A program made the translations under genes and the position numbers. Below, one piece after another: positions 56,051 to 64,000 of a stretch of 64,000 nt of DNA (positions are counted from its first letter, which is position 1; every line of letters begins with the position of its first letter). The notes beneath the pieces are model-generated. The model had not been told where the DNA came from and searched no databases. It worked only from the letters and a program-made list of their open reading frames with translations. The stretch covers positions 62,001 to 126,000 of the forward strand of contig JAPPGA010000039.1 of the NCBI GenBank assembly GCA_028821515.1, written 5' to 3'. The stretch is from Gammaproteobacteria bacterium (GTDB lineage: Bacteria > Pseudomonadota > Gammaproteobacteria > Pseudomonadales > Azotimanducaceae).

Positions 56051-57104
56051 CCGACCCGAGAATGCCGGTCGCCCGGGTCAGGACACGGATCCGGCAAACA
56101 TCCCGGCACAGGACGCGCCCGCTCAACTCGAGCCTCCCAGCAACCGAAGCATCCGGGATTACCTGCTGTACGGCGTGTCGCTGCCCGAGCGGGCGCTGCG
56201 CGGCACCGCCGGAGTGATTGGCGGCGCACTGCGCGAGTCCGCCTCGGCGCTCATTCCGCAGACATTTCGCAATGCCCGGACCTACCAGATCTTTGTCGGC
56301 CAGATGCTCGACTTCCTGGCCGAAGACGTCGGCGGCGTCGCTCGTCCGGATCACTCGGAAGACGCCCGAGTGGAGAACTACGTCGCGCGCAAGACCGTCG
56401 GCAACTTCATTGAAATGGCGAGCCTCGCGACGGTTCACCTGTCTCCCATGCTGCTCCTCGCCATCGTCAGCGACCTGGCGTACGGTTCCAAGGCCTACCT
56501 GCGCGAACTGGCGGAGGAACTCGAGGCACAGGGCGTGATCCGCGACGCGTCGGCGATCAACCAGGTCGACGATCTGCTGGACGCCGCAGCCAGCGCCAGC
56601 GAAGAGACTGCCGCGGCGTTCGATACGCCGCCGCTGTCGGTCGAGGGGTTGAGGGAGACCGTTCAGCAAACCCGCGAACGGCTGCGCGGTGTCGATCCCT
56701 CACGGATGCTCTCCGAAGACGACATACGGCAACTCTGGGAGCGCATGCGATCGATCGCGCAACGCGAGAACATGAGCCCGCTTGCCATCTCCGGCGCCGT
56801 GACCCTCGGTTCCCTCGACAAGGTCGCCAGGCTTGGCAGCGGCACCCTGACCAGCGTGCGGGTCGCCGGATCCCTGCTCGACGGCATCATGCTCGACCAC
56901 TACCGGTCGGTCCTCGCGAACATCGACGAACAGGGGCTGTATCCGACCGTGGCGGCGTCCGGGAAGCCCTATGCGGAGGCCCTATGGCAAAACTTCGCAA
57001 CTGATCGAGAAACCATCACCGAGAAGTTACTCACCGGCGGAGCTGCAGAACGGGCATTGGGCAAGGCCAGGCGCTGGCTCAAATCGACGAAACCGCGTTC
57101 GTGA
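56040..57104 (+). CDS. Conserved-looking protein of unknown function, membrane-associated helical
   Basis: A 354-residue protein I do not recognise. The first 35 residues are Pro/Asp/Gln-rich and disordered-looking; the rest is helical, with amphipathic or weakly hydrophobic stretches (ALRGTAGVIGGALRESASAL; FIEMASLATVHLSPMLLLAIVSDLAYG; LAISGAVTLGSLDKVARLGSG) and charged segments between. No catalytic motif is evident. The ATG at 56040 overlaps the end of the cyclopropane synthase gene by 11 bp, so the two are probably translated together and may both act at the membrane. Confidence 0.75.
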   Translation: MDTDRPENAGRPGQDTDPANIPAQDAPAQLEPPSNRSIRDYLLYGVSLPERALRGTAGVIGGALRESASALIPQTFRNARTYQIFVGQMLDFLAEDVGGVARPDHSEDARVENYVARKTVGNFIEMASLATVHLSPMLLLAIVSDLAYGSKAYLRELAEELEAQGVIRDASAINQVDDLLDAAASASEETAAAFDTPPLSVEGLRETVQQTRERLRGVDPSRMLSEDDIRQLWERMRSIAQRENMSPLAISGAVTLGSLDKVARLGSGTLTSVRVAGSLLDGIMLDHYRSVLANIDEQGLYPTVAASGKPYAEALWQNFATDRETITEKLLTGGAAERALGKARRWLKSTKPRS

Positions 57105-57113
57105 GGCATCTTG

Positions 57114-58721
57114 ATGCGCTCATGTCCAATCGGCGTGTACTCGACATCCTTGCGCCGGAGCCTGTTGCCGATCGCCTGTCTTGCTTTCGCGGCCGACGCC
57201 CGGGTGCTGCAAGTCGGAAACGTCGGCGAGCCGGGGACGTTCGATCCCCACCACTACACGCTGCGACTCGAAAAGACCATCCTGAACGACCTGTTCGTGG
57301 GCCTCGCAACGTCGAACGCCGAAGGGAACATTGTGCCAGGCGTCGCCCAGCGCTGGACCGCGAGCGAAGACGGCCTGACGTGGACCTTCGAGTTGCGGCG
57401 GGACGCCAGGTGGTCGGACGGACACCCACTGACGGCGCACGACTTCGTTTTCGCGTTCAGGCGGCTGCTTGACCCGGAGACGGATTCAGGCCACGCCCGT
57501 TCCCTGTACCCGATCCGAAACGCAAAGGCCGTGAACGTCGGTGGACTCGCCGCCGACGCCCTCGGTGTCCTGGCGGCGACGGACCACACGCTCGTCATCG
57601 AACTGGCCCGCCCGTTTCCGTCCCTGGCGGAGCGATTGAGTTATCCATCGGGGTATCCCCTCCCCGTCCACGTGATCGAGGAACGCGGCGAGGCCTGGAC
57701 CGAGCCGGGCACCATGGTGTCCAACGGCGCCTTCGTGCTGGAAGACCGGGAGCCCTGGAGCTACGTGCGGCTGGGCAAGAACGCCGCATTTCAGGACGCG
57801 GACTCGGTCGCGCTCGAGGGCGTGGTATATCGATCCATGCGCGATTCCAACGCAGCGTACTACCAGTACCGCTCCGGCGAACTCGATGCCATCGGCGATT
57901 TCCCGGCCGGGGAGATCGCCTGGGTGCGGGAGCACATGCCCGGCCACCTGCGGCTGTCGCCGATGCTCTCCATCGTGTACCTGGTGTTCAACGTCGCGGC
58001 GCCGCCGCTGGGCGATGTCCGCCTGCGCGAGGCGCTGAGCATCGCGCTGGACCGGCAGCGGATCGTGCGCGTGTTGGGCAGCGCGGAAATGGCCAGCGTA
58101 TCCCTGGTGCCGCCGATGGTGACCGGATATGCGAGCGCGCTGGCCGTCGTCGAGGACCGCCCCGCGCGGCTCGAGCGCGCCCGCCGGCTGCTGCGGGAAG
58201 CGGGATTCGGGAAGGAGAGTCCGCTGACCGTGACGCTCTGCCATGTCAGCGGCGTCGAGTCGACGCGCGTCAACATCGCCATCGCTGCCATGTGGCAGGA
58301 AATCGGCGTGACGACGATCCTTGACCACGAGGAACTCGAGGAACACCTGGCGGACCTGCGGCAGGGCACGTTCCAGGTCGCAAAGGCCGGATGGTTCGGC
58401 GAGGACCACCCCGAACACTATCTTGACCTTCTCCTATCCGGCGCGGGAGACGTCAACTACGGCCGTTTCACCTCCGAGACCTACGACACGATCATGCGCC
58501 GGGCCCAAGCGGAACCCCTGCTCACGCGGCGGCTCGACCTGTTGCGCGACGCCGAGGTGGTGGGTCTCTCCTACTACCCGGTCGCGCCCCTGTATTCGAT
58601 GACCGTTCGCGCCCTGGTCAATCCCCGGATCGAGGGTTGGCACGATAACCCCCGAAACGTTCACGGCACCCGATACCTGCGCTGGAAAGACGATCCCGGT
58701 CCCGATATCCCGTCCGAATGA
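57114..58721 (+). CDS. Peptide/oligopeptide ABC transporter substrate-binding protein (SBP_bac_5)
   Basis: A 535-residue periplasmic binding protein of the OppA/DppA family. The family opening GEPGTFDPHHYTLRLE, the LTAHDFVFAFRRLLDPETDS block and the RLREALSIALDRQRIV block are unmistakable. A short signal (SLLPIACLAFAADA) precedes the mature part. Such proteins bind peptides, but members also bind nickel, murein peptides or opines. No permease or ATPase gene is beside it, so it would work with a transporter encoded elsewhere. ATG 57114 is chosen; a TTG lies one codon earlier. Confidence 0.9.
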   Translation: MRSCPIGVYSTSLRRSLLPIACLAFAADARVLQVGNVGEPGTFDPHHYTLRLEKTILNDLFVGLATSNAEGNIVPGVAQRWTASEDGLTWTFELRRDARWSDGHPLTAHDFVFAFRRLLDPETDSGHARSLYPIRNAKAVNVGGLAADALGVLAATDHTLVIELARPFPSLAERLSYPSGYPLPVHVIEERGEAWTEPGTMVSNGAFVLEDREPWSYVRLGKNAAFQDADSVALEGVVYRSMRDSNAAYYQYRSGELDAIGDFPAGEIAWVREHMPGHLRLSPMLSIVYLVFNVAAPPLGDVRLREALSIALDRQRIVRVLGSAEMASVSLVPPMVTGYASALAVVEDRPARLERARRLLREAGFGKESPLTVTLCHVSGVESTRVNIAIAAMWQEIGVTTILDHEELEEHLADLRQGTFQVAKAGWFGEDHPEHYLDLLLSGAGDVNYGRFTSETYDTIMRRAQAEPLLTRRLDLLRDAEVVGLSYYPVAPLYSMTVRALVNPRIEGWHDNPRNVHGTRYLRWKDDPGPDIPSE

Positions 58722-58801
58722 ACGCCACCGCCCGGAATCGCGGCACACCGGACGGGTTTCCGCCATATCATCCCGTGCGTACCCAATAACAGGGAGGAGC
58801 C

Positions 58802-59737
58802 ATGTCAATCGGCGCCGGGATCGGCATCGCGAATTTCGCCTTCGACGACGCCCGCGGATTCTGGAAGTGGGTGGACCTGTGCGACGCCGGCGGTGTCGAT
58901 TCCATCTGGCAGTCCGACCGCATCATCAGCACCCAACCCGCCCTCGAATGCATGACCGTCATGGCAGCGCTCGCCGGCGCCACCCGCCACATCAAGTTCG
59001 GAATGAACGTGGCGAGCCTCGGACTGCGCGATCCCGTGATCACCGCCAAGCAATGCGCGACGATCGACGTGCTGTCGGAAGGCCGCCTGTTGCCCGCCTT
59101 CGGCATCGGCAGCGCCCGCTCCAGGGACTACGCGGCGACCGGCAAGCCGACCCGCCGGCGAGGCAAGCGGGCAAACGAGGGCCTGGAGATCCTCACCCGC
59201 CTCTGGACCGAGGAGGCGGTCGATTTCGAGGGCGAGTTCTACCGGCTTGACGCGGCGAGTATCAGTCCCAGGCCGGTGCAGGACCCGCTGCCGCTCTGGA
59301 TCGGCGGCTCCGCACCGCAGGCGATCGAGCGCACGGCCCGCTGGGGCACGGGCTGGCAGGCCGGCATCGATGCCGCCCCCGAAGTCGCCCCGGTGATTGC
59401 CGCGATCAAGAACCGCGCCAGGGAACTCGGCCGGGTCATCGACGAGGACCATTACGGGGCGGGGTTCGGGTTCCGGTTCGGCACCGCGTCGGATCCCATT
59501 GTGGAGCGCCATGCCGAGGTGCTCCGCGGGCGGCTCGGCCGCGACCCAACGGGCTACACGGCCGTCGGCGGCGTCGAGGAGATCATGGCCCTGCTGCGGC
59601 GTTTTCACGAGGCCGGCGCGCACAAGTTCGTGCTGCGGCCCATCGCGAGCGGTACCGAGGACATGCTGTCCCAGACACGCGCGCTGATCGAACGGGTTCT
59701 GCCCGAAGTCGCAGCCCTGAACGGCCGCGACGCCTGA
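58802..59737 (+). CDS. Luciferase-like (LLM class) oxidoreductase, probable F420-dependent
   Basis: A 311-residue luciferase-like TIM-barrel enzyme: GIANFAFDDARGFWKWVD, GVDSIWQSDRI, RHIKFGMNVASLGLRDP and EGRLLPAFGIGSAR, with IGGSAPQAIERTARWG in the second half. A strong ribosome site (GGGAGGAG) precedes the ATG. It opens the close-packed run ending in npdG and cofE, so F420 is the likely cofactor, although FMN cannot be excluded. The metallophosphoesterase gene starts 6 bp after its stop. Substrate unknown. Confidence 0.9.
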   Translation: MSIGAGIGIANFAFDDARGFWKWVDLCDAGGVDSIWQSDRIISTQPALECMTVMAALAGATRHIKFGMNVASLGLRDPVITAKQCATIDVLSEGRLLPAFGIGSARSRDYAATGKPTRRRGKRANEGLEILTRLWTEEAVDFEGEFYRLDAASISPRPVQDPLPLWIGGSAPQAIERTARWGTGWQAGIDAAPEVAPVIAAIKNRARELGRVIDEDHYGAGFGFRFGTASDPIVERHAEVLRGRLGRDPTGYTAVGGVEEIMALLRRFHEAGAHKFVLRPIASGTEDMLSQTRALIERVLPEVAALNGRDA

Positions 59738-59743
59738 CCCAGG

Positions 59744-60463
59744 ATGTCGGCAGCTTCAGTGGACCCTCGATCGATCAAGCGGCTGTACGAAGAACAGCTC
59801 GCGGCGGGCAGCACCGGCAAGGGATCGCGGGAGACGCGGCGGATGTTCCGCGGCATGTTGCGAGCCACGCGGGAACTACCGGCCCGAAGCCTCGCCCAAT
59901 CCCGAGGTGCGACATGGGTGTGGTCCGACCTGCACCTCGGCCACGAGAACATCATCCGCTACACGAACCGGCCGTTCGAAGACGTGACGGAAATGAATGC
60001 GCGGCTCCATGCCAACTGGGACGCCGCCGTCGGCGAGAAGGACACCCTTGTCTTCGTCGGCGACGTCGCCATGCGCACTGCACTCTGTGACACCACCTGG
60101 CAACGCATCCGCGAAGGTCCGGGACACACCAAGATCCTGGTCGTCGGCAACCACGACCTGACCGGTTCCGGAACGCTGCGCGTCGACGGTTTCGACGACA
60201 TCTGCTCGGTCCTGTGCGTCGACGGCGACGTTCCGCTCGTCTTCACGCACATGCCGCTGGCAACGGTTCCCGACGGCTGCGCCAACGTCCATGGGCACAC
60301 GCATGACGCGAGGCCGACGCGGTCACCTCACATCAACGTCTCGGTGGAACAGCTCGCCTATCGGCCCGTTCCGCTCGAGCGTATCCGGGCGCTTGCGAAA
60401 GAAGTGGTCGCCGGCCGCTTTCCGGAAGGCACCACGACCATCGAGCGCATCGCCAACCTGTGA
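59744..60463 (+). CDS. Calcineurin-like metallophosphoesterase
   Basis: A 239-residue phosphoesterase with the full metal-site set: Asp62-x-His64 in WSDLHLGHENI, GDVA, GNHDLT, HMPLA and GHTHDA. The first 55 residues are a basic extension without known function. Proteins of this size hydrolyse phosphomono- or diesters, often nucleotides. The gene sits 6 bp after the LLM gene and 25 bp before the thioesterase gene. No partner helicase is adjacent, although lhr is usually found with such a gene elsewhere. Substrate unknown. Confidence 0.9.
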   Translation: MSAASVDPRSIKRLYEEQLAAGSTGKGSRETRRMFRGMLRATRELPARSLAQSRGATWVWSDLHLGHENIIRYTNRPFEDVTEMNARLHANWDAAVGEKDTLVFVGDVAMRTALCDTTWQRIREGPGHTKILVVGNHDLTGSGTLRVDGFDDICSVLCVDGDVPLVFTHMPLATVPDGCANVHGHTHDARPTRSPHINVSVEQLAYRPVPLERIRALAKEVVAGRFPEGTTTIERIANL

Positions 60464-60488
60464 CGCCACACAGGTCAGTGGAGAACGC

Positions 60489-61310
60489 ATGACAGGCTCA
60501 CGCATCACGTTCATGGGCGCCGTGCCGCCATGGGAATGCGACATCGTCGACCACTTCACGGTGGCGTACTACTACCAGAAGCTCGACCACGCGACCGACG
60601 TGATCCTGGGCCGCGCGGGCTTCGACCCCGCCGACCCCGCCGCGCCCACGATGGTCCGATGCCTCACCCGGTTCGAGCGGGAACTGGTCAAGGGTGACAT
60701 CTACCGGATCGAGACCGTCCGGCTTGCGGCCGACCGTCTCGCGCACCGCCTGATCGATGCGGCAACGGACACGGTCTGCACACGGTTCGACCAGTGCATG
60801 TCGGCCCCGATACCAGAAAGCGGTGTCGCGCCGGTTACTGCGGACACCGAACCCCTGCCGCACGACCCGCCGGCGCTCCCGCCCGCCAACGCCCGGTGGC
60901 TCGACACCGGGGTGGATGTACTTGGCGCCGAAGACTGCGGACTCCGGGGCAGCGCCACCTCGCACGCATACATCCTGCGGTTCTCCGCCGCCGGCGAGCA
61001 CCTGCGCGACGCGATCGGGATCACGCCCAGCTATGTGCGGGAACACAACGTCGGCTTCGCGACCTTCAGCTTCGACGCCCGGTTCGACGCGCGCGCGGGA
61101 CCGGGAACGCCCGTCTCCGTCCAGTCGACCCTGAGCCATGTCGGCCGCACGTCCCTGCACATCGAACATCGGCTCCTCGACGCCCGCGACGGCACCGAGA
61201 TCGCACGCCTCACCCAGGCGGGCGTCCACCTCGACAAGGCCCGCCGCCGGCCCTCACCCATGCCGGCCCACATCGTCGACGCCGCGCGAGAACTGCTCGG
61301 AATGTCCTGA
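60489..61310 (+). CDS. Double hot-dog thioesterase-like protein
   Basis: A 273-residue protein with two hot-dog-like halves. The N-terminal half (ECDIVDHFTVAYYYQKLDHATDV) has the Asp/His-x-x-x-x-Y pattern of 4HBT thioesterases; the second half repeats it (REHNVGFATFSFDARFDA, RTSLHIEHRLLDA). It would hydrolyse an acyl-CoA or acyl-ACP. The resemblance to carnitine/betainyl-CoA thioesterases is loose. ATG 60489 is preferred; longer frames overlap the phosphoesterase gene. The ATP-grasp gene follows within 5 bp, so co-translation is likely. Confidence 0.75.
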   Translation: MTGSRITFMGAVPPWECDIVDHFTVAYYYQKLDHATDVILGRAGFDPADPAAPTMVRCLTRFERELVKGDIYRIETVRLAADRLAHRLIDAATDTVCTRFDQCMSAPIPESGVAPVTADTEPLPHDPPALPPANARWLDTGVDVLGAEDCGLRGSATSHAYILRFSAAGEHLRDAIGITPSYVREHNVGFATFSFDARFDARAGPGTPVSVQSTLSHVGRTSLHIEHRLLDARDGTEIARLTQAGVHLDKARRRPSPMPAHIVDAARELLGMS

Positions 61311-61315
61311 TCCAG

Positions 61316-62869
61316 GTGACCAAGGATCAGCACACGGGTTTGTCCGAAGCTCAAGCACGGCGGAGCCTCTCCGTGCAGGAAGAGGCGCGCGAATACCATG
61401 AGGCGCTGTTGCGCCCCCTGTTCGAAGGACGGAAGTTCATTCTCGCGGGCGGGCTGGCGGCGAGCCTCGGCAAGAAGGCGCGCGCACTGGCGGCGCTCGG
61501 TGCGGCCCCACCGTTCCTGCTCGCTTTCGGCGAAGGGACGGGAAAACAACCCGGCCCGGAAGCCGCACACCTGCATCTGTTCGACATCCGGCCCCGGGAC
61601 CTCGTCGACCAACTCCTGCAGGAAGAGGCGACGCTCCGGGACCTGCCGCGCGATGTCAGGGCGACGATCGACCGCTGGGACCCGGACGGTTCGGCACGGG
61701 TGCTGTGCTCGCCCGGCGATGTTCCGGTGGTAGCCGGTCGAGAGACCTACGCGGGTCGCAAGCCCGCCTGGATGGCGCTCGAAGACAAGACCACCATCGA
61801 TGCGTTCTGGGACGCCGCCGGCGTGCAAAGGGCACCTTCGCGCATCGTGCCTGCCGAACATCGCGAACTCATCGCAGCAGCCACCGCGCTGGACCAGGGT
61901 CTCGGTACGGTGTGGGTCGCCGACGTCAAGTTGGGGATACATGGCAGCGCCATCGGCCTGCGATGGGTGCGACCAGGCGACGATGGCATCGCGGCAGCGG
62001 ACTCGTTGCGCGGAATCGCCGATCGCGTTCGCGTCATGCCGTTCCTGGAAGGCATCCCGGTCAGCATGCATGGCATCGTGTTCGACGACGCCGTGGCCGT
62101 ATTCCGGCCCGTCGAAATGGTCGTGCTACGGCCAGAAGGGAGTGATCGACTCCTCTACGCCGGATGTTCGAACTGGTTCGACCCCGGGCCCCAGGATCGG
62201 GATGCGATGCGCAGAACGGCGCGGCGCGTGGGCCAAGCGTTGCGCGAGCGGGTCGACTATCGCGGCGCGTTCACGGTGGACGGCATTCTCTCGACCGACG
62301 GATTCATGCCGACGGAACTGAATCCCCGCACCGGTGCCGGGTTCTCGACCCTCGTGGCCGGGCTGGGTGACTTTCCGTTCGAGCCGTTGTGCTGGGCGGT
62401 GGCCGAAGGCGAACACCTGGCCTTTCGGCCGGCCCTTCTCGAACGTGCCGTACTGGACAGTGCCGAGCGGCATCGTGCCGGCGGAGGTTCCATCACTACC
62501 CGCACGACACTTGACGCGGTCACGGTCGACCTGGTGCGTGACGGCACGGAGTATCGCGAAGCGCGCGGGGACGAGGTGCCGGTTGCAACCCTGGCGGCCA
62601 GCCATAGTCCGATAGGTGGCTTCCTGTCTTTCAGCCTGGATGAGAATCGGAACCAGCCAGACACCTCGACGGCCCCGGAAATGTGCCGCGCGCTACGATA
62701 TGCGGACCGCAATCTCGGAACCGAGTTCGGTCGATTGACAGCCGCGAGGAACGTTCGGTCATGCACCGGGGCGGGGATCAGGTCGCATCACCGGGGGCGA
62801 CCACGGCGGGTGTTGCCGATGCGGGCACGTTGGCGAGCCCTGGTAAGCCCGTTTGCCGCTGGCGGCTAG
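61316..62869 (+). CDS. ATP-grasp superfamily ligase of unknown substrate
   Basis: A 517-residue ATP-grasp protein. The nucleotide-site features are KTTIDAFWDAAGV (start of the ATP-grasp A region), WVADVKLGIHGSAIGLRWV, and the metal motif TELNPRTGAG, where Glu and Asn bind magnesium. The last 40 residues are basic and may not be conserved. ATP-grasp ligases join a carboxylate to an amine or thiol through an acylphosphate. The GTG at 61316 is the first suitable start after the thioesterase gene. It is 38 bp before npdG. CofF, which adds glutamate to F420, is also ATP-grasp but much shorter; equivalence is not supported. Confidence 0.75.
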   Translation: MTKDQHTGLSEAQARRSLSVQEEAREYHEALLRPLFEGRKFILAGGLAASLGKKARALAALGAAPPFLLAFGEGTGKQPGPEAAHLHLFDIRPRDLVDQLLQEEATLRDLPRDVRATIDRWDPDGSARVLCSPGDVPVVAGRETYAGRKPAWMALEDKTTIDAFWDAAGVQRAPSRIVPAEHRELIAAATALDQGLGTVWVADVKLGIHGSAIGLRWVRPGDDGIAAADSLRGIADRVRVMPFLEGIPVSMHGIVFDDAVAVFRPVEMVVLRPEGSDRLLYAGCSNWFDPGPQDRDAMRRTARRVGQALRERVDYRGAFTVDGILSTDGFMPTELNPRTGAGFSTLVAGLGDFPFEPLCWAVAEGEHLAFRPALLERAVLDSAERHRAGGGSITTRTTLDAVTVDLVRDGTEYREARGDEVPVATLAASHSPIGGFLSFSLDENRNQPDTSTAPEMCRALRYADRNLGTEFGRLTAARNVRSCTGAGIRSHHRGRPRRVLPMRARWRALVSPFAAGG

Positions 62870-62907
62870 ACACTCGATAATCGCCGCTTTTCCCTGGGGG
62901 GGAGTCC

Positions 62908-63570
62908 ATGTCCGGCAAGGAATCCATCGCCATACTGGGCGGCACGGGCGATCTGGGCACGGGCCTGGCCATTCGGTGGTCGAGAGCCGGTCACGAGATC
63001 ATCATCGGCTCGCGCACGCTTGAGAAGGCAAGGACCGCAGTGGCGAATCTCCACAAGATCAGCCCTGAAACGCCGGCCCAGGCCATGGAGAACCCCGATG
63101 CGGCGGCTGCGGGCGACATCGTCGTGCTGACCGTGCCGGCGGAACACCAGGTCTCGACCCTGGAAACCGTGCGCAAAAGCCTCGCGGGCAAGATCCTGAT
63201 CGACGTGTCGGTGCCGCTGGTTCCTCCCAGGGTCGGCACGGTGCAACTGCCCGACGCGGGATCCGCCGGCAAGCGCGCCCAGGACTTCCTGGGTGATGAC
63301 GTCATGGTGGTCTCCGCATTCCAGAACATCGCCGCCCACCTGCTGCAGCAGGACATCCAGATCGAATGCGACGTGCTGGTTGCCGGCAACAGGCGTGCCG
63401 CGAGGGACAAGGTCATCGAACTGGCGGCGGAAGCGGGTCTGACCGGATGGCACGCCGGACCCATAGACAACGCCGCAGCCGCGGAGGCGCTTACCAGCAT
63501 CCTCATCCAGATCAACCGACGACACGACGTTTCGCATTCGGGCATCAAGATTGTTGGTCAGGAGCATTGA
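62908..63570 (+). CDS. npdG: NADPH-dependent F420 reductase
   Basis: A 220-residue F420H2:NADP oxidoreductase homologue, which regenerates reduced F420. The dinucleotide fold is marked by ILGGTGDLGTGLAIRW (G11-G17) and IIIGSRT, whose Ser-Arg pair fits NADP(H). Further features are DIVVLTVPAEH, LIDVSVPLVPP, VVSAFQNIAAHLL and the C-terminal AAEALTSILIQINRRH, all typical of the family. GGGGGGAG lies 5 bases before the ATG. The stop is immediately followed by the cofE start, so the two genes form an F420 unit. This is a rare finding outside actinobacteria, archaea and a few proteobacteria. Confidence 0.92.
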   Translation: MSGKESIAILGGTGDLGTGLAIRWSRAGHEIIIGSRTLEKARTAVANLHKISPETPAQAMENPDAAAAGDIVVLTVPAEHQVSTLETVRKSLAGKILIDVSVPLVPPRVGTVQLPDAGSAGKRAQDFLGDDVMVVSAFQNIAAHLLQQDIQIECDVLVAGNRRAARDKVIELAAEAGLTGWHAGPIDNAAAAEALTSILIQINRRHDVSHSGIKIVGQEH

Positions 63571-63571
63571 T

Positions 63572-64000
63572 GTGGCGTTCAGCGTCACGGGTATCGAAGG
63601 CGTACCCCTGATTCGGGCCGGCGATGATCTCTGCGACATCCTCTTGGGAGTGATCTACACCCGGACGTCGCTCCGTGACGGCGACGTGCTCGTCGTCGCG
63701 CAGAAGATCGTGTCCAAGGCCGAGGGCCGCCTGGTACGACTTCACGACGTCGACCCGTCTGCCGAAGCCGTCGAGTTGGCGACGGAGACGGAAAAGGACC
63801 CTCGGCTGGTACAGCTGATTCTCGATGAATCCGTCGCCGTGGTGAGAAAGAAGCCCGGCGTGCTCATCGTCCGCCACCGGCTCGGCTTTGTCAGCGCCAA
63901 CGCCGGCATCGACCAGTCCAACGTCGACCACGCCGGCGGCGAGGCCGCGCTGTTGCTGCCCCTGGATCCGGACGGTTCCGCATCGGCATTGCATGCGGGT
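63572..64000 (+). CDS. cofE: Coenzyme F420-0:L-glutamate ligase, 5' part (continues past window)
   Basis: An open frame of 143 codons that runs off the right edge. The translation opens AFSVTGIEGVPLIRAGDDL, then LVVAQKIVSKAEGRLV, RLVQLILDESVAVV and LIVRHRLGFVSANAGIDQSN, all hallmarks of CofE/FbiB, which adds gamma-linked glutamates to F420-0 using GTP. The GTG at 63572 is 1 bp after the npdG stop, with AGGAG seven bases upstream. Downstream cofC, cofD or cofG/H genes cannot be seen. It shows that the organism makes F420 rather than only using it. Confidence 0.9.
   Translation, partial: MAFSVTGIEGVPLIRAGDDLCDILLGVIYTRTSLRDGDVLVVAQKIVSKAEGRLVRLHDVDPSAEAVELATETEKDPRLVQLILDESVAVVRKKPGVLIVRHRLGFVSANAGIDQSNVDHAGGEAALLLPLDPDGSASALHAG

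Overview
This is a GC-rich, gene-dense stretch of a Gram-negative bacterial chromosome. Most likely it is a gammaproteobacterium, probably an uncultured marine or host-associated aerobe. The basis is inference from gene content: two TonB-dependent receptors, a SapC/PrnA-like/cupin uptake locus, a TRAP transporter with a TatT lipoprotein, a Coq4-type ubiquinone protein, a glutaminyl-tRNA synthetase and several acyl-CoA enzymes. It also carries coenzyme F420 genes (npdG and the 5' part of cofE) and three luciferase-like oxidoreductases, which is uncommon in that group. No phage, integrase, transposase or CRISPR array is visible.

Layout. 1-7.5 kb: the 3' end of an acyl-CoA dehydrogenase gene, a lipoprotein prolyl oligopeptidase and a long Lhr-type helicase. 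7.5-17.7 kb (minus strand): a glycan-uptake-like locus consisting of a TonB-dependent receptor, two PrnA-like flavin halogenase homologues, SapC and an FIH-like cupin. A GH3 beta-glucosidase gene lies upstream of the receptor. Three copies of a LacI-type palindrome built on TGACAACGTTGTCA sit on the promoters of the receptor and the glycosidase, so the two units look like one sugar-induced regulon. 17.9-28 kb: HIT protein, two LLM oxidoreductases, a sucrase/ferredoxin-like protein, a minus-strand operon (isocitrate/isopropylmalate dehydrogenase homologue, alpha/beta hydrolase, acyltransferase, DUF3604) and a metal-dependent amidohydrolase. A 93-bp structured repeat occurs twice here, once between genes and once in frame inside the amidohydrolase gene.

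28-39 kb: lytic transglycosylase, NhaC-type antiporter, then a translationally coupled propionyl-CoA to succinyl-CoA operon (methylmalonyl-CoA mutase, epimerase, carboxylase beta, fused biotin carboxylase/biotin carrier). The mutase appears to start at a non-canonical ATC codon. 37.7-45 kb: a beta-propeller glycosidase-like protein, a cytidylyltransferase, tRNA-Ala(CGC), an ACAD11-like dehydrogenase divergent from aroA, a glutaminyl-tRNA synthetase with altered signature motifs, and a transglutaminase-like protein. 45-54 kb: a tatT-dctP-dctQ-dctM TRAP operon, a small membrane protein, a divergent MurA, a GrpB-family protein and a second TonB-dependent receptor.

53.8-64 kb: a plus-strand run of Coq4-like protein, cyclopropane-fatty-acid synthase homologue, unknown protein, orphan peptide-binding protein, LLM oxidoreductase, metallophosphoesterase, hot-dog thioesterase, ATP-grasp enzyme, F420:NADP reductase and the start of F420 glutamate ligase. 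The last six are closely packed and may form an F420-linked pathway of unknown product.

The best leads are the in-frame palindromic element, the LacI-type regulon joining halogenase homologues to a glycosidase, the ATC start, and the F420/ATP-grasp cluster.
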